62,960 nucleotides of DNA from contig NZ_FUWO01000014.1 of assembly GCF_900167405.1 (NCBI RefSeq), positions 1 through 62,960 on the forward strand, in the 5' to 3' direction. Within the stretch, counting starts at the first letter, position 1, and every line of letters begins with the position of its first letter. Below are positions 1 through 8,143 of this stretch, piece after piece. Below the pieces are notes generated by a model. The model made no database searches. It saw nothing but the letters and a program-made list of their open reading frames with translations, and was not told the DNA's origin. The translations under genes and the position numbers were made by a program. This stretch comes from Globicatella sulfidifaciens DSM 15739 (GTDB lineage: Bacteria; Bacillota; Bacilli; Lactobacillales; Aerococcaceae).

Positions 1-333
1 GAAAAACAAAACGCCATGCAAGATATGTTGACCCACATTTGTGATGAACACGATATTGTCATCCAATCGCTGCAAATTATGCCTGACCATATCCATATGT
101 TGATTTCGTTCAACCCTAAACATGCCGCAAGTAATATCGTCAAGACACTTAAAGGGAAATCTGCCCGTCTATGGTTCAAAGCTTATCCAGAAACAAAGGC
201 AATGTTATGGGGTGGCCATTTATGGACACCTAGTTATTTCATGTCAACAGTAGGTAGTATGTCTAAAGAAACTGTTAAAAAATATATTGAAAATCAATTA
301 ACAGAATACAATAACGGTCGCCCTAGAACTTGA
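1..333 (+). CDS. tnpA: IS200/IS605 family transposase TnpA, 5' end outside window
   Basis: The frame is open from base 1, so the N-terminus lies outside the window; about 110 residues remain of a family usually 130-155 long. The HUH metal-binding motif is visible in MPDHIHML, and a likely nucleophilic tyrosine in KKYIENQ near the C-terminus. Family members are Y1 single-strand DNA transposases that cut and rejoin hairpin-flanked ends. A compact hairpin follows the stop codon, as expected for the right end. No tnpB follows, so it looks like the IS200-type, transposase-only form. Confidence 0.93.
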   Translation, partial: EKQNAMQDMLTHICDEHDIVIQSLQIMPDHIHMLISFNPKHAASNIVKTLKGKSARLWFKAYPETKAMLWGGHLWTPSYFMSTVGSMSKETVKKYIENQLTEYNNGRPRT

Positions 334-338
334 TTCAT

Positions 339-367
339 CCATGTAATGAATTACACGGTTTTCTCAA
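339..367 (+). mobile_element. Putative right-end hairpin and cleavage site of the IS200/IS605 element
   Basis: Six bases after the transposase stop, CCATGTAATGAATTACACGG (339-358) folds into a short hairpin with one mismatch. TCAAG follows at 364-368, resembling the TCAA right cleavage tetranucleotide known for IS608-type elements. The element end at 367 is inferred; the left end is outside the window. Confidence 0.5.
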
Positions 368-470
368 GGGACGACTTTAAATAAATTTTATTTTCTAAAG
401 ATGCTTACTTTTTTGACAGATAATATTATTTTAAAAGCTGATGTTTTAACGCTAACTTTATATCACTCTG

Positions 471-660
471 ACACGTTTTCGTGACTTCAGCCAACATATA
501 CGTATTGGACCTTCGAAGATATATGAATCCTTAACAATTTTCGTAATTTCAACCAACATACAACTACTTGCCTGTCGCCGGCGATATATATGTTTAACAC
601 TTTTCGTTTCTTTAGGCAGAATACAACGATTGGCACTGATGCTAATCCATTCCGGCACTA
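471..660. repeat. Three degenerate tandem copies of a 62-63 bp unit
   Basis: Units start near 471, 534 and 597 and share the patterns ACA-TTTTCGT--TTCA-CCAACATA and, in the first two, GATATATG. The minus strand is open across them (458-658), giving roughly 21-residue repeats, but there is no convincing start or family match, so no gene is called. The rest of 368-784, between the IS end and the 3' end of uvrB, shows no recognisable gene. Confidence 0.55.
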
Positions 661-784
661 CTCAACTACCTGATACCATCCGCAACATAATAGTCTGTCT
701 TGTTATGACTAGAGCATACACGCTTTAAAATAAAAGGCACTCGCAGGCTACAACTTTCTGTCTTTTTTATTGGTTCACTGACTT

Positions 785-2785
785 TTATTTATTTAACTTA
801 TGCCCATAAGCGGCTTTTAATTCCATAATAATATCACGCAACTCGGCTGCTGCTTCGAAATTCATATTTTTGGCATGTTCTTTCATTTCCATCGTTAGGC
901 GCTCCAACTCTTCTTCGCGTTGCATTTTTGAAAGGTTTTTAAACTGTACCAATAAGTTTTCTTCACGTTCTTCACCTTGGACATCATGTGTAATACGAAT
1001 TAAGTCGCGTACTTCTTTCTTAATCGTTTTTGGAACAATACCGTGTTCTTCATTATAAGCCATTTGAATCCCACGACGACGGTTGGTTTCATCAATCGCA
1101 TTTTTCATCGATTGAGTGATCACATCCGCATACATTATTACTTGACCGTTCTCATTACGAGCAGCTCGACCAATCGTTTGGACTAGCGAGCGTTCACTAC
1201 GCAGGAACCCTTCTTTATCTGCATCTAATATCGCAACAAGAGATACTTCCGGAACGTCTAAACCTTCACGTAACAAGTTAATCCCGACTAAAACATCAAA
1301 GACACCTAATCGTAAGTCACGAATAATTTCTGCCCGCTCCAAGGTGACAATGTCACTATGTAAATACTTGACCTTGATATCAAGTTCTTTTAAATAATCG
1401 GTTAAGTCTTCGGACATTTTTTTCGTTAATGTCGTAATAAACACTCGTTCATTTTTCTCAACACGTTTATTTATTTCGCCCACTAAATCATCAATTTGAC
1501 CCTTAATCGGACGAACTTCAACTATTGGGTCCAGTAAGCCAGTCGGACGAATAATTTGCTCAGCATATTCACCATTAGTATGTTCTAATTCATAAGGGCC
1601 TGGAGTGGCTGAAACGTAGATGATTTGATTAACTCGCTCTTCAAATTCTTCTAAGCGTAATGGCCGGTTATCAATGGCACTTGGCAGACGGAAACCATAG
1701 TCGACTAATTGTTGTTTACGTGCACGGTCTCCATTATACATCCCTCTTAATTGCGACATCGTAATATGAGACTCATCGACTACCACTAAATAATCATCTG
1801 GGAAAAAATCTAATAAAGTATACGGTGCTTGACCGGGTGCTCGACCGTCCATATGACGTGAATAATTCTCAATCCCACTACAATAACCCATTTCTAATAA
1901 CATCTCGATATCATAATTCGTTCGTTGTTCTAAACGTTGCGCTTCTAATAATTTATGCTCACTGCGTAATTCTTCTAAACGTTCCTCTAATTCCTGACGA
2001 ATGCTTTCGACTGCCCGGGTTACTTGATCTTCATTAGCCACAAAGTGAGTTGCCGGATAGATAGGATAGTGTTCTAAGTCTCGACGAATTTCACCGGTTA
2101 AAACATCCACTTCACGAATACGATCAATTTCATCGCCAAAAAATTCCACTCGGATGACTTCTGATTCACGCGAGGCCATAAAAATTTCCAGTACATCACC
2201 GCGTACACGAAAGGTTCCCCGCTGAAAATCAATATCATTTCGGACAAACTGCATTTCGACTAGACGATTTAAGATGGCATTGCGACTGATTTCTTGACCT
2301 TGACGAATCGACAATACATGTTCACGATAGTTTTTAGGATCGACTAATCCGTAAATACAAGAAACAGAGGCGACCACAATCACATCACGACCTTCTAATA
2401 ACGCTGAAGAAGCTGAGTGACGTAAACGGTCAATTTCATCATTGACGCTCGACTCTTTCTCAATATAAGTATCAGAAGCAGGTACATAGGCCTCTGGTTG
2501 ATAATAATCATAGTAAGATACAAAATATTCCACTGAATTTTCAGGGAAAAAATCCAATAATTCAGAATATAATTGGCCGGCTAGCGTTTTATTGTGAGCC
2601 AACACTAAAGTAGGACGGTTGACCTCTTTAATCACATTCGCAATCGTAAATGTTTTTCCGGTACCAGTAGCCCCTAAGAGCACTTGGTCGCGTTTGCCTT
2701 CATTCAAGCCTTCTACTAATTGTTTAATTGCCGTCGGTTGATCACCACTCGGCTGGTATTGAGATACTAATTTAAATTGATCCAT
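785..2785 (-). CDS. uvrB: UvrABC excision nuclease subunit B
   Basis: UvrB is the damage-verifying helicase-like subunit of nucleotide excision repair in the cytoplasm. The Walker A motif GATGTGKT is near residue 40, the beta-hairpin region [12 protein letters not shown] near 90-100, helicase motifs follow ([18 protein letters not shown]), and a C-terminal UVR domain ([20 protein letters not shown]) is expected to contact UvrC. The 666-residue length matches the family. I start at ATG 2785 (MDQFKLVSQ) because AGAGGTGT lies 5-6 bases upstream; an in-frame ATG 24 bases earlier lacks a site. uvrA is not adjacent on the sequence given. Confidence 0.98.
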   Translation of the reverse strand: MDQFKLVSQYQPSGDQPTAIKQLVEGLNEGKRDQVLLGATGTGKTFTIANVIKEVNRPTLVLAHNKTLAGQLYSELLDFFPENSVEYFVSYYDYYQPEAYVPASDTYIEKESSVNDEIDRLRHSASSALLEGRDVIVVASVSCIYGLVDPKNYREHVLSIRQGQEISRNAILNRLVEMQFVRNDIDFQRGTFRVRGDVLEIFMASRESEVIRVEFFGDEIDRIREVDVLTGEIRRDLEHYPIYPATHFVANEDQVTRAVESIRQELEERLEELRSEHKLLEAQRLEQRTNYDIEMLLEMGYCSGIENYSRHMDGRAPGQAPYTLLDFFPDDYLVVVDESHITMSQLRGMYNGDRARKQQLVDYGFRLPSAIDNRPLRLEEFEERVNQIIYVSATPGPYELEHTNGEYAEQIIRPTGLLDPIVEVRPIKGQIDDLVGEINKRVEKNERVFITTLTKKMSEDLTDYLKELDIKVKYLHSDIVTLERAEIIRDLRLGVFDVLVGINLLREGLDVPEVSLVAILDADKEGFLRSERSLVQTIGRAARNENGQVIMYADVITQSMKNAIDETNRRRGIQMAYNEEHGIVPKTIKKEVRDLIRITHDVQGEEREENLLVQFKNLSKMQREEELERLTMEMKEHAKNMNFEAAAELRDIIMELKAAYGHKLNK

Positions 2786-2965
2786 TTTGGACACCTCTAA
2801 TCCTTTCAATTCGCTTCTATTGTACCTTTATTCATAAGGTGTGGCAAATTGAATGATTCTAAATAAATTAGCTTGAAAATGAAAGTCATAAAATACTTTT
2901 CATGTAAATCACCCCCATTTCACAAAAAAATTTACAGTTAAATTAAAGATTTTTTGATTATATAG

Positions 2966-2995
2966 TTGCAAGGTATAATAGTTATCATGTATAAT
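2966..2995 (+). promoter_or_regulatory. Probable sigma-A promoter of rpsT
   Basis: TTGCAA (2966-2971), an 18-base spacer and TATAAT (2990-2995) precede rpsT. A second TATAAT at 2974-2979 with a weaker -35 may be an alternative promoter. The transcript would carry a leader of about 60 bases. Confidence 0.6.
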
Positions 2996-3059
2996 AAGGA
3001 AGTTGACTAAGTCATAATTGGCTTACACACCAATAAGAGAAGAAAGAGGTGACCGAGAC

Positions 3060-3311
3060 ATGGCAAATACTCCATCAGCAATCAAACGTATCCGTCAAAC
3101 AAAATCTGTAACTGCTCGTAACACTGCTCACGTATCAGGTATGCGTACAGCAATCAAAAGATTCCGTGCAGCTGTAGAATCTGGCGAAGGTAATGTAGAA
3201 GAATTATTCAAATTAGCGGCTAAAGAAATTGATAGCGCAGCTACTAAAGGTTTAATCCACAAAAATAAAGCAGCTCGTGATAAGTCACGTTTAGCAAAAT
3301 TAGTAAAATAA
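3060..3311 (+). CDS. rpsT: 30S ribosomal protein S20
   Basis: S20 binds 16S rRNA in the small subunit. The 83-residue, lysine/arginine-rich protein begins MANTPSAIKRIRQTKS and ends in the typical HKNKAARDKSRLAKLV tail. The open frame extends upstream to 3018, but AAGAGGTGA (3044-3052) sits just before ATG 3060, which fixes the start and matches family length. It is monocistronic, between its own promoter and terminator. Confidence 0.98.
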   Translation: MANTPSAIKRIRQTKSVTARNTAHVSGMRTAIKRFRAAVESGEGNVEELFKLAAKEIDSAATKGLIHKNKAARDKSRLAKLVK

Positions 3312-3320
3312 TGAATTTTC

Positions 3321-3349
3321 AACCATCCTTTTATAGGGTGGTTTTTTTT
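3321..3349 (+). terminator. Rho-independent terminator of rpsT
   Basis: AACCATCC pairs with GGGTGGTT (8 bp with one G-U) around a short loop, followed by a run of eight T. It begins 10 bases after the rpsT stop. Confidence 0.9.
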
Positions 3350-3466
3350 GTTTGCTTGATTTTGATGTTGAGAATAAGGCTAAACAAACATTTTTATCTA
3401 GCTAAACCGCAGTATCAAAATCGGAAAAGGTGCTAACACCGCTACAAAATTGCCAAATTTTAAACC

Positions 3467-3501
3467 AAAAAAATCGCCATTACCAACTTGGTACAGCGAT
3501 C
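3467..3501 (-). terminator. Terminator of the holin-endolysin unit
   Basis: Read on the minus strand, ATCGC..ACC pairs with GGT..GCGAT and is followed by seven T, directly after the endolysin stop at 3515. It closes the lysis cassette. The gap 3350-3466 holds no gene. Confidence 0.75.
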
Positions 3502-3514
3502 CTTTCGTTACTAT

Positions 3515-4147
3515 TCAATTCTTTAGGCCTAAAAGTTTTTGATTCACCAGCTTCTGGACTACCACCGCATCATACCCTGCTTGGGTAAGGCGTCTAACAC
3601 GTTCAGCACCATTGCCCCATAACCCTCGGATAACTTCCAATGCTAACTCTGAAACTGATTTTGCTGGTGCTTTGACCGTTGCTTCTTGATAAACAGGTCT
3701 AGCATAACCAGCAATCCGCCAATCTTGTTTTTGATAATAAACCTTACGAACTTGGCGCAATGAATTCCCTTCTATTGTAATCACAAAATCATTCCCTACT
3801 TGAATGACAAATCCTATATGATCACAAAAACCATTGCCATCCCAATCAAAAAAGATAATATCTCCCACTTGTGGACTTACCTTTCCTAACCAAATGCCTT
3901 TCTGACGCATTATGTCACGATGACGGTTAACGCCACACTCACGTCCAATTTGAGTGGATAAACCAATCTTATCCGCAATATAGGTCACGAATAAGTCACA
4001 CCAGTCATCACTATATTTGACCCGATAGCCTACTGGTAAAGGTTCGACTCGGTTATAAGCGTCGACCATCGCTTGATGTTTAGATGAATGTTGAACCATC
4101 CCAATATATTGTTGTAATTCATTAAACAAAATTTGTTTGGACGGCAT
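3515..4147 (-). CDS. Phage-type endolysin: CHAP amidase/peptidase with CW_7 wall-binding domain
   Basis: The protein (210 aa) has an N-terminal CHAP domain with catalytic Cys50 (SDDWCDLF) and His110 (CDHIGFV). Residues 166-205 (SELALEVIRGLWGNGAERVR and following, to KLVNQKLL) match the CW_7 (Cpl-7-type) cell-wall-binding repeat. CHAP enzymes cleave peptide or amide bonds in peptidoglycan. There is no signal peptide, so export would depend on the adjacent holin. The start overlaps the holin 3' end by 26 bases. The domain set is typical of streptococcal and lactobacillal phage lysins, but no phage structural genes are present. Confidence 0.9.
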   Translation of the reverse strand: MPSKQILFNELQQYIGMVQHSSKHQAMVDAYNRVEPLPVGYRVKYSDDWCDLFVTYIADKIGLSTQIGRECGVNRHRDIMRQKGIWLGKVSPQVGDIIFFDWDGNGFCDHIGFVIQVGNDFVITIEGNSLRQVRKVYYQKQDWRIAGYARPVYQEATVKAPAKSVSELALEVIRGLWGNGAERVRRLTQAGYDAVVVQKLVNQKLLGLKN

Positions 4148-4358
4148 AATGTCCCCCTCCTTGATTGTGATAATTATTGGATGATAACTGTAATAAACTC
4201 CCTAAAAACACTGCTAATAAATTAACCAGTGTTACCCACTTTTCGGTCATTGACCAATTAAATATCGGACCTAATCCCCCAATTAATACTGAAAATGCTG
4301 GTAAAAAGACCAATGCTACCCACTTTAGAAAATCATAAGACCGATTACTAAGCTGCAT
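4122..4358 (-). CDS. Small phage-type holin (Dp-1/r1t-like)
   Basis: This 78-residue protein has two hydrophobic segments (about 10-30 and 38-58). It opens MQLSNRSYDFLKWVALVFLP, as in phage Dp-1/r1t-like holins, and has a polar tail with the SSNNYHNQGG pattern. Holins form membrane lesions that let endolysins reach the wall. It overlaps the endolysin start and sits 8-11 bases into the end of the preceding gene, indicating translational coupling. Confidence 0.82.
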   Translation of the reverse strand: MQLSNRSYDFLKWVALVFLPAFSVLIGGLGPIFNWSMTEKWVTLVNLLAVFLGSLLQLSSNNYHNQGGGHYAVQTNFV

Positions 4359-4590
4359 CCTGATTCCCTCTTTTCTGTATTTGTTCTACCCGATTCAAGC
4401 GTTGTTCATGATGATCATACAGTTTAATTAATTGCTTTTGAATCAAATGATGGTGATTAATCTCAGACTGCAAAAAGTCTAAGCGGACAATTAATTGTTG
4501 AATAGCGGCGATTAAATTATAGAGTTTCGTAATTAAGGTAATGACGGCGACTAACGCACTAGCTAAAGCACCTAATTCAATCAGACTCAT
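4348..4590 (-). CDS. Small membrane-anchored coiled-coil protein of the lysis cassette
   Basis: The protein is 80 aa, with an N-terminal hydrophobic helix (SLIELGALASALVAVITLI) and then a charged helical region with many Gln, Leu and His (about 30-75) that looks like a coiled coil. The start at 4590 is chosen because AAAGAAAGGAGGAATTGAA precedes it; the open frame reaches 4641 but would run into a terminator stem. The position just before holin and endolysin, and the TM plus coiled-coil layout, resemble the XhlA/YvrJ-type partners of phage lysis genes. Family membership is uncertain. Confidence 0.7.
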   Translation of the reverse strand: MSLIELGALASALVAVITLITKLYNLIAAIQQLIVRLDFLQSEINHHHLIQKQLIKLYDHHEQRLNRVEQIQKRGNQDAA

Positions 4591-4612
4591 TTCAATTCCT
4601 CCTTTCTTTAAT

Positions 4613-4644
4613 AAAAGGGAGTGGGTGTTCAATGCACCCACTCC
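4613..4644 (-). terminator. Terminator after DUF2922 gene
   Basis: A perfect 10-bp stem (GGAGTGGGTG, 4618-4627, with CACCCACTCC, 4635-4644) is followed on the minus strand by TTTT. It lies between the DUF1659/DUF2922 pair and the holin-endolysin genes, so it may limit read-through into the lysis genes. Confidence 0.85.
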
Positions 4645-4655
4645 TTCACTTACCC

Positions 4656-4907
4656 TTAAACAGCCGGTTCGTTTTCCACATTGTAGATTTCGTCTACCGT
4701 ACGTTTCACGTAACGAGCCCCGACATTGGTTACATAAGGATCCCCTGAGTCATCTACAAAGATATTGGCTTCGATTAAATCTTGAGCCGCCTTTTCAGTC
4801 GTCACACGGTCTAAACCTAAACTTGGTTCCGGAACACGCACTACTTTTGCTTTCCCTGCAGCATTTTTAATTTGTAATTCTAAATTCGTTGTTGTTACTT
4901 CTGCCAT
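4656..4907 (-). CDS. DUF2922 family protein
   Basis: The 83-residue protein begins MAEVTTTNLELQIKNAAGKA and has the DUF2922 pattern: a beta-strand opening, VRVPEP, then a helix TTEKAAQDLIEANIF and the end GARYVKRTVDEIYNV. The function of the family is unknown. DUF2922 and DUF1659 genes commonly occur as a pair in Firmicutes. Here they are 13 bases apart, with strong sites (AGGAGG), downstream of a small sigma factor. Confidence 0.85.
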   Translation of the reverse strand: MAEVTTTNLELQIKNAAGKAKVVRVPEPSLGLDRVTTEKAAQDLIEANIFVDDSGDPYVTNVGARYVKRTVDEIYNVENEPAV

Positions 4908-4920
4908 AACTTAATTCCTC

Positions 4921-5121
4921 CTAGTCAATTTCGTAATTTTCAGTTACGTTGGTTTTATTAAACGGTTCATCTACTAATGTTTCAATTGCACTGCGAACTT
5001 TTATAATCTCTTCCTCGGGTGCATCATTCATCAAATTATTAAGATTCATCGTACGAACTGCTTTTTTATCCTCACCTACTAGTTTCATTGTTAATTTTCC
5101 ACTCTTAAATGTTTTTGCCAT
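4921..5121 (-). CDS. DUF1659 family protein
   Basis: The 66-residue protein (MAKTFKSGKLTMKLVGEDKK) has a DUF1659-like layout: a short beta opening, TMNLNNLMNDAPEEEIIKVR, and a helix IETLVDEPF. The family is functionally uncharacterised and usually paired with DUF2922, which follows here. A strong AAGGAGG lies 8 bases before ATG. The upstream 530 bp has no other gene, so a promoter for this unit should be there. Confidence 0.8.
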   Translation of the reverse strand: MAKTFKSGKLTMKLVGEDKKAVRTMNLNNLMNDAPEEEIIKVRSAIETLVDEPFNKTNVTENYEID

Positions 5122-5232
5122 CGGGGCAACCTCCTTAAAATTTTGTTGTAGTTCCGGATGCTACACCTAATAAGTACCCCAAAAGCACGTTTTTCGGACA
5201 AAAATACACATCAATGATGATTTATTGACTAG

Positions 5233-5360
5233 TGAATATTGAAGTGACAAAGTTTTAACACGTACATAGAACCAAGTAACAGTAACCCAACCTCATCAAT
5301 GATGACAAAAATGCCTCTACGCTCTAACTGTTCGATGAGTACCTGAACCCTTTTGCGTAC
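5233..5360 (-). pseudogene. Remnant of an AAA ATPase (transposition-protein-like)
   Basis: A 40-codon open stretch on the minus strand translates as VLIEQLERRGIFVIIDEVG and continues LLLLGSMYVLKLCHF. A hydrophobic run ending in DE looks like a Walker B motif of MuB/TniB- or IstB-like ATPases. Stops lie upstream and there is no start or Walker A. The fragment is short, so the assignment is tentative. Confidence 0.4.
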
Positions 5361-5376
5361 TCCTTTCTTTCATCAA

Positions 5377-5690
5377 TTAGTCAATATTCTGCTCTATCGT
5401 TTAAATTTCACTTAGTCGCTCATCAGACCTAAACTTTTCGTTTATCACACAATCACTCTTTGCGCTTCAACTTTTCACTTATTACACTGTCTTTCAATTA
5501 ATTACTCATCGAATCTAGACTTTTCATTTTCACCTAGTCAATCTTCTGCTCTAAAGTTTAAATTTTACTTAGTCGCTCATCAGACCTAAACATTTCGTTT
5601 ATCACACAGTCTTTCAATTAATTACTCTTCGAATCTAGACTTTTCATTTTCACCTAGTCAATCTTCGCGCTTCAACTTTTCAATCAGACG
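5377..5690. repeat. Degenerate tandem repeats extending from the 3' end of the sigma gene
   Basis: Two large copies begin at about 5380 and 5537 (GTCAATaTTCTGCTCT; period 157), the second missing about 37 bp. A third begins at 5657 and runs into the sigma coding sequence. Each is built from 35-47 bp subunits ending like ACTTTTC-TTTATCACA. The last codons of the sigma gene (LIEKLKRED) are the best-preserved unit, so the array looks like serial duplication of the gene's 3' end followed by decay. Confidence 0.7.
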
Positions 5691-6137
5691 ATCGCGCCAA
5701 CGACGAATCGTGCGATATTCACGGTGATAAATCTCGGCTAACTGCGTTAAATGATAGCCTTCATACAAATACTGCAAGAATTCCTGTTCTCGTGGTGTTA
5801 ACGTATTGGGTAGAGACAAGACAAATTCTTTAAAGACTAAATTAGCATCTTCTTGGGTTTGATTAATTATAAAGGTTTCTTCTACTGGTACCCATTGATG
5901 ACGCTTTTGTTGGCGTAACAATTTAAACAACCGCCAACGCATCGCGTGCCGTAAGTAAGCTTCCATATTTTCCACTTGGTGTTTTGATGTTAACAAGCGT
6001 TTTAATTCCTCAAATAAATGAAGGCGTAATTCCTGAGCAAAATCTTCATAGTCATGACGGTTTGGATAAATCTGGTACTCTTTCAAAACTTGATGGATCA
6101 ATAATTCATATTCTTCCAATAAACACTCTATCTTCAT
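5658..6137 (-). CDS. Small sigma-70-like factor (ComX/Xpf/UviA-like)
   Basis: The 159-residue protein has a region-2-like part (about 1-70: YEDFAQELRLHLFEELKR and AYLRHAMRWRLFKLLRQQKR) and a region-4-like C-terminal HTH (TLTPREQEFLQYLYEGYHLT, then RTIRRWRDRLIEKLK). Length and layout resemble alternative sigma factors such as ComX, phage Xpf or the toxin/bacteriocin sigma UviA. ATG 6137 is chosen because GGAGGTTATTCG precedes it; the frame extends to 6185 but overlaps the upstream gene. It probably drives the downstream DUF and lysis genes; the target promoter was not identified. Confidence 0.82.
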   Translation of the reverse strand: MKIECLLEEYELLIHQVLKEYQIYPNRHDYEDFAQELRLHLFEELKRLLTSKHQVENMEAYLRHAMRWRLFKLLRQQKRHQWVPVEETFIINQTQEDANLVFKEFVLSLPNTLTPREQEFLQYLYEGYHLTQLAEIYHREYRTIRRWRDRLIEKLKRED

Positions 6138-6150
6138 CGAATAACCTCCT

Positions 6151-6375
6151 TTAAAATTTCGGATGAAAAATGCGAATAATCTCACGGTCTGTTAATTTCA
6201 GAAAGCGACTAATTAAGTTAACTACTTCTAGACTGGGAATCGTATGCCCTTGAAGCGTACGTGACATCGTGTTGCGGGAAATACCAACTTGGTCTGCAAC
6301 CTGACAAGCTTTTAAACGTCGTTGATTGATGGCTTTTTCTAAAGCATAACGATTAATCTCATAAGGTTGATCCAC
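6151..6375 (-). CDS. XRE-family helix-turn-helix regulator
   Basis: The 74-residue protein is a single Cro/C1-type HTH (ALEKAINQRRLKACQVADQV, then GISRNTMSRTLQGHTIPSLE). It starts with GTG at 6375, with AGGAGGTG 7 bases upstream. It is the first gene of the sigma-factor unit, 13 bases before the sigma start, and is a good candidate for the repressor or switch of the cassette. Confidence 0.85.
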   Translation of the reverse strand: MDQPYEINRYALEKAINQRRLKACQVADQVGISRNTMSRTLQGHTIPSLEVVNLISRFLKLTDREIIRIFHPKF

Positions 6376-6943
6376 GCCCCTTCACCTCCTCTTTTCACTA
6401 TTAATAAATATTAAATTTCTTGCTTGTACTCCCTCGTATAATAGTGCATCGATAACATTTTTTCTTAAGAGATTCATCTAAAAAAACCTAGATACCGAGT
6501 CCCCCTCTCTCAATATTATTTAATAAATATATCGATAAAAATTCTAAATTTGGTACATTGACTGAATTATAGCTTAGGTTCAATTTGTGTTGCAAGCGTT
6601 TTTATAATGTAAAATAGCTTTGAAAATGATAAGTCTAACAATTTGAAAAATCACTAGTAAACAGTGTAATCACAATGAAAACATTTTTTATGAAAATTAC
6701 AAACAAAGTCGGTCACAATAAGTCTCGTAAAAATAACTTTGTGAAATATCATCTAATCTTTGTGAATAAATTTTAGTAATAACTTGCTTCTATGAAAATA
6801 ATAAAACAAAATGTCTTTTGCGTTTTTACTATGAAAAAGATGAAAACTAGATGAGTTTCCTACAGTTAACGAAATAAAGTCGCTAAGAATGCTGATTTAA
6901 ATACTCAATACTCCAAACCTAGCTAATCGTTTGATATCCTTAT
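6376..6943. other. AT-rich intergenic region without a recognisable gene
   Basis: Between the divergent XRE gene and ald. It has no open frame of note. An 11-bp direct repeat TTAATAAATAT occurs at 6401-6411 and 6520-6530 upstream of the XRE gene and might be an operator, but it is low complexity. Several TTTGTGAA/TCACAA strings occur at 6660-6780 without a clear pattern. Confidence 0.4.
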
Positions 6944-6992
6944 AAAAGCGCTTTTCTAAGGATGTTTCATTTCCTTTATTTTGTGATATAAT
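6944..6992 (+). promoter_or_regulatory. ald promoter with upstream 12-bp palindrome
   Basis: An extended -10 TGATATAAT (6984-6992) with a weak -35 near 6965 precedes ald. AAAAGCGCTTTT (6944-6955) is a perfect palindrome immediately upstream of the -35 region and resembles a cre half-match (centre CG, two or three mismatches), so it is a candidate CcpA or other activator/repressor site. Confidence 0.55.
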
Positions 6993-7028
6993 TATCAAAT
7001 AAAACATCATTTTGAAGGAGTCATGACC

Positions 7029-8135
7029 ATGATTATTGGTTTACCAAGAGAACAAGAAATCAATGAAAATCGTGTGGGATTAACCCCCGACAATGTTAAA
7101 GAATTAATCAATGACGGCCACCAAGTTATCGTTGAACATCAAGCCGGTTTAAAATCTGGATTTAATGATGAAGCTTATCAAGCAGCCGGAGCCACTTTAG
7201 TTGAAGAAGTCGCCAAAGTTTGGGCTGCAGAGATGGTTGTCAAAGTAAAAAAGCCCTTGAAAGAAGAATATGCATACTTCCACAAGGGCCTAATCCTATT
7301 TACTTATTTACATTTAGCAGCCGATTCTGACTTAGCCCAAGCTTTATTAGACAATGAAGTCACGTGTATCGCTTATGAAACAATGGTTGACAAAGGCACC
7401 CTTCCATTACTGAAGCCCATGTCCGAAGTAGCCGGACGTATGGCGGTACAAATTGGCGCTCATCTATTAGAGAAAAATCATGGTGGACCTTGCATTTTAT
7501 TAGGGGGTGTCCCTGGTGTAAAACGGGCGAATGTTACGATTATTGGGGGTGGCGTTGTCGGTTTTAATAGTGCCAAGTTAGCCTGTGGCTTAGGTGCCAA
7601 TGTGACGATTATCGACCTCAATCCACAGCGTTTAGCCAAGATTGAACATACTTTAGGCTGCCCGGTACAAACACTCATATCAAATGAAGCAAACATTCAT
7701 GAATCGGTAGTAAATTCGGACTTAGTCATTGGTTCAGTCTTAGTGGCGGGACGTCGTACACCGATCTTAGTTAAGGAAGACACCATTCAACAAATGAAGT
7801 CTGGTTCTGTCCTAATTGATGTGGCAGTCGATCAAGGAGGGAATTTTGAAACAACCCATGAAACCACTCATTCAGAACCAACCTATGTTATACACGGCGT
7901 AACGCACTACGCCGTTAGCAATATTCCAGGAGCGGTACCACAAACAGCTACCATTGCCTTAACCAATGCATCATTATTCTATACAAAAGAAATCGCCAAT
8001 AAAGGCATCATCCAAGCTGCCAAAGATAATCACACCATCTTAACAGGCATTAATACTTATCAAGGCCATATAACCAATTTAGCTGTATCAGAATCACAAG
8101 ACCGCGAATTCGTTGCCTTAGAAACTTTCATTTAA
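7029..8135 (+). CDS. ald: Alanine dehydrogenase
   Basis: Catalyses NAD-dependent oxidative deamination of L-alanine to pyruvate and ammonia. The N-terminus [20 protein letters not shown], the VKVKKP substrate lysine, the FTYLHLA histidine and the Rossmann motif [15 protein letters not shown] are all present. The 368-aa length is normal. ATG 7029 is preferred over ATG 7023, because GGAG ends at 7020, giving 8 bases of spacing, and family proteins begin M-x-IG. Monocistronic. Confidence 0.97.
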   Translation: MIIGLPREQEINENRVGLTPDNVKELINDGHQVIVEHQAGLKSGFNDEAYQAAGATLVEEVAKVWAAEMVVKVKKPLKEEYAYFHKGLILFTYLHLAADSDLAQALLDNEVTCIAYETMVDKGTLPLLKPMSEVAGRMAVQIGAHLLEKNHGGPCILLGGVPGVKRANVTIIGGGVVGFNSAKLACGLGANVTIIDLNPQRLAKIEHTLGCPVQTLISNEANIHESVVNSDLVIGSVLVAGRRTPILVKEDTIQQMKSGSVLIDVAVDQGGNFETTHETTHSEPTYVIHGVTHYAVSNIPGAVPQTATIALTNASLFYTKEIANKGIIQAAKDNHTILTGINTYQGHITNLAVSESQDREFVALETFI

Positions 8136-8143
8136 ATCAGGAA

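Noticed and set aside
458-658. 66-codon minus-strand frame next to the IS200 end
   Set aside because: It follows the 62-63 bp tandem repeats, has no ribosome site and no family resemblance; treated as a by-product of the repeats.
471-660. CRISPR array
   Set aside because: Only three degenerate, directly adjoining copies with no spacer pattern and no cas genes in the window.
5209-5304. Two copies of the palindrome CATCAATGATG as operators for the sigma unit
   Set aside because: One copy lies in the ATPase relic, where it encodes part of VIIDE, so it may be coding history rather than an operator.
5122-5657. ComX-type box (TACGAATA) upstream of the DUF1659 gene
   Set aside because: I looked on both strands and did not find it; no target promoter for the sigma factor is claimed.
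3467-6375. Complete prophage
   Set aside because: Only regulatory and lysis genes are present between uvrB-rpsT and ald; no integrase, replication, packaging, head or tail genes.
6401-6530. TTAATAAATAT direct repeat as XRE operator
   Set aside because: Very AT-rich and only two copies; chance is likely.
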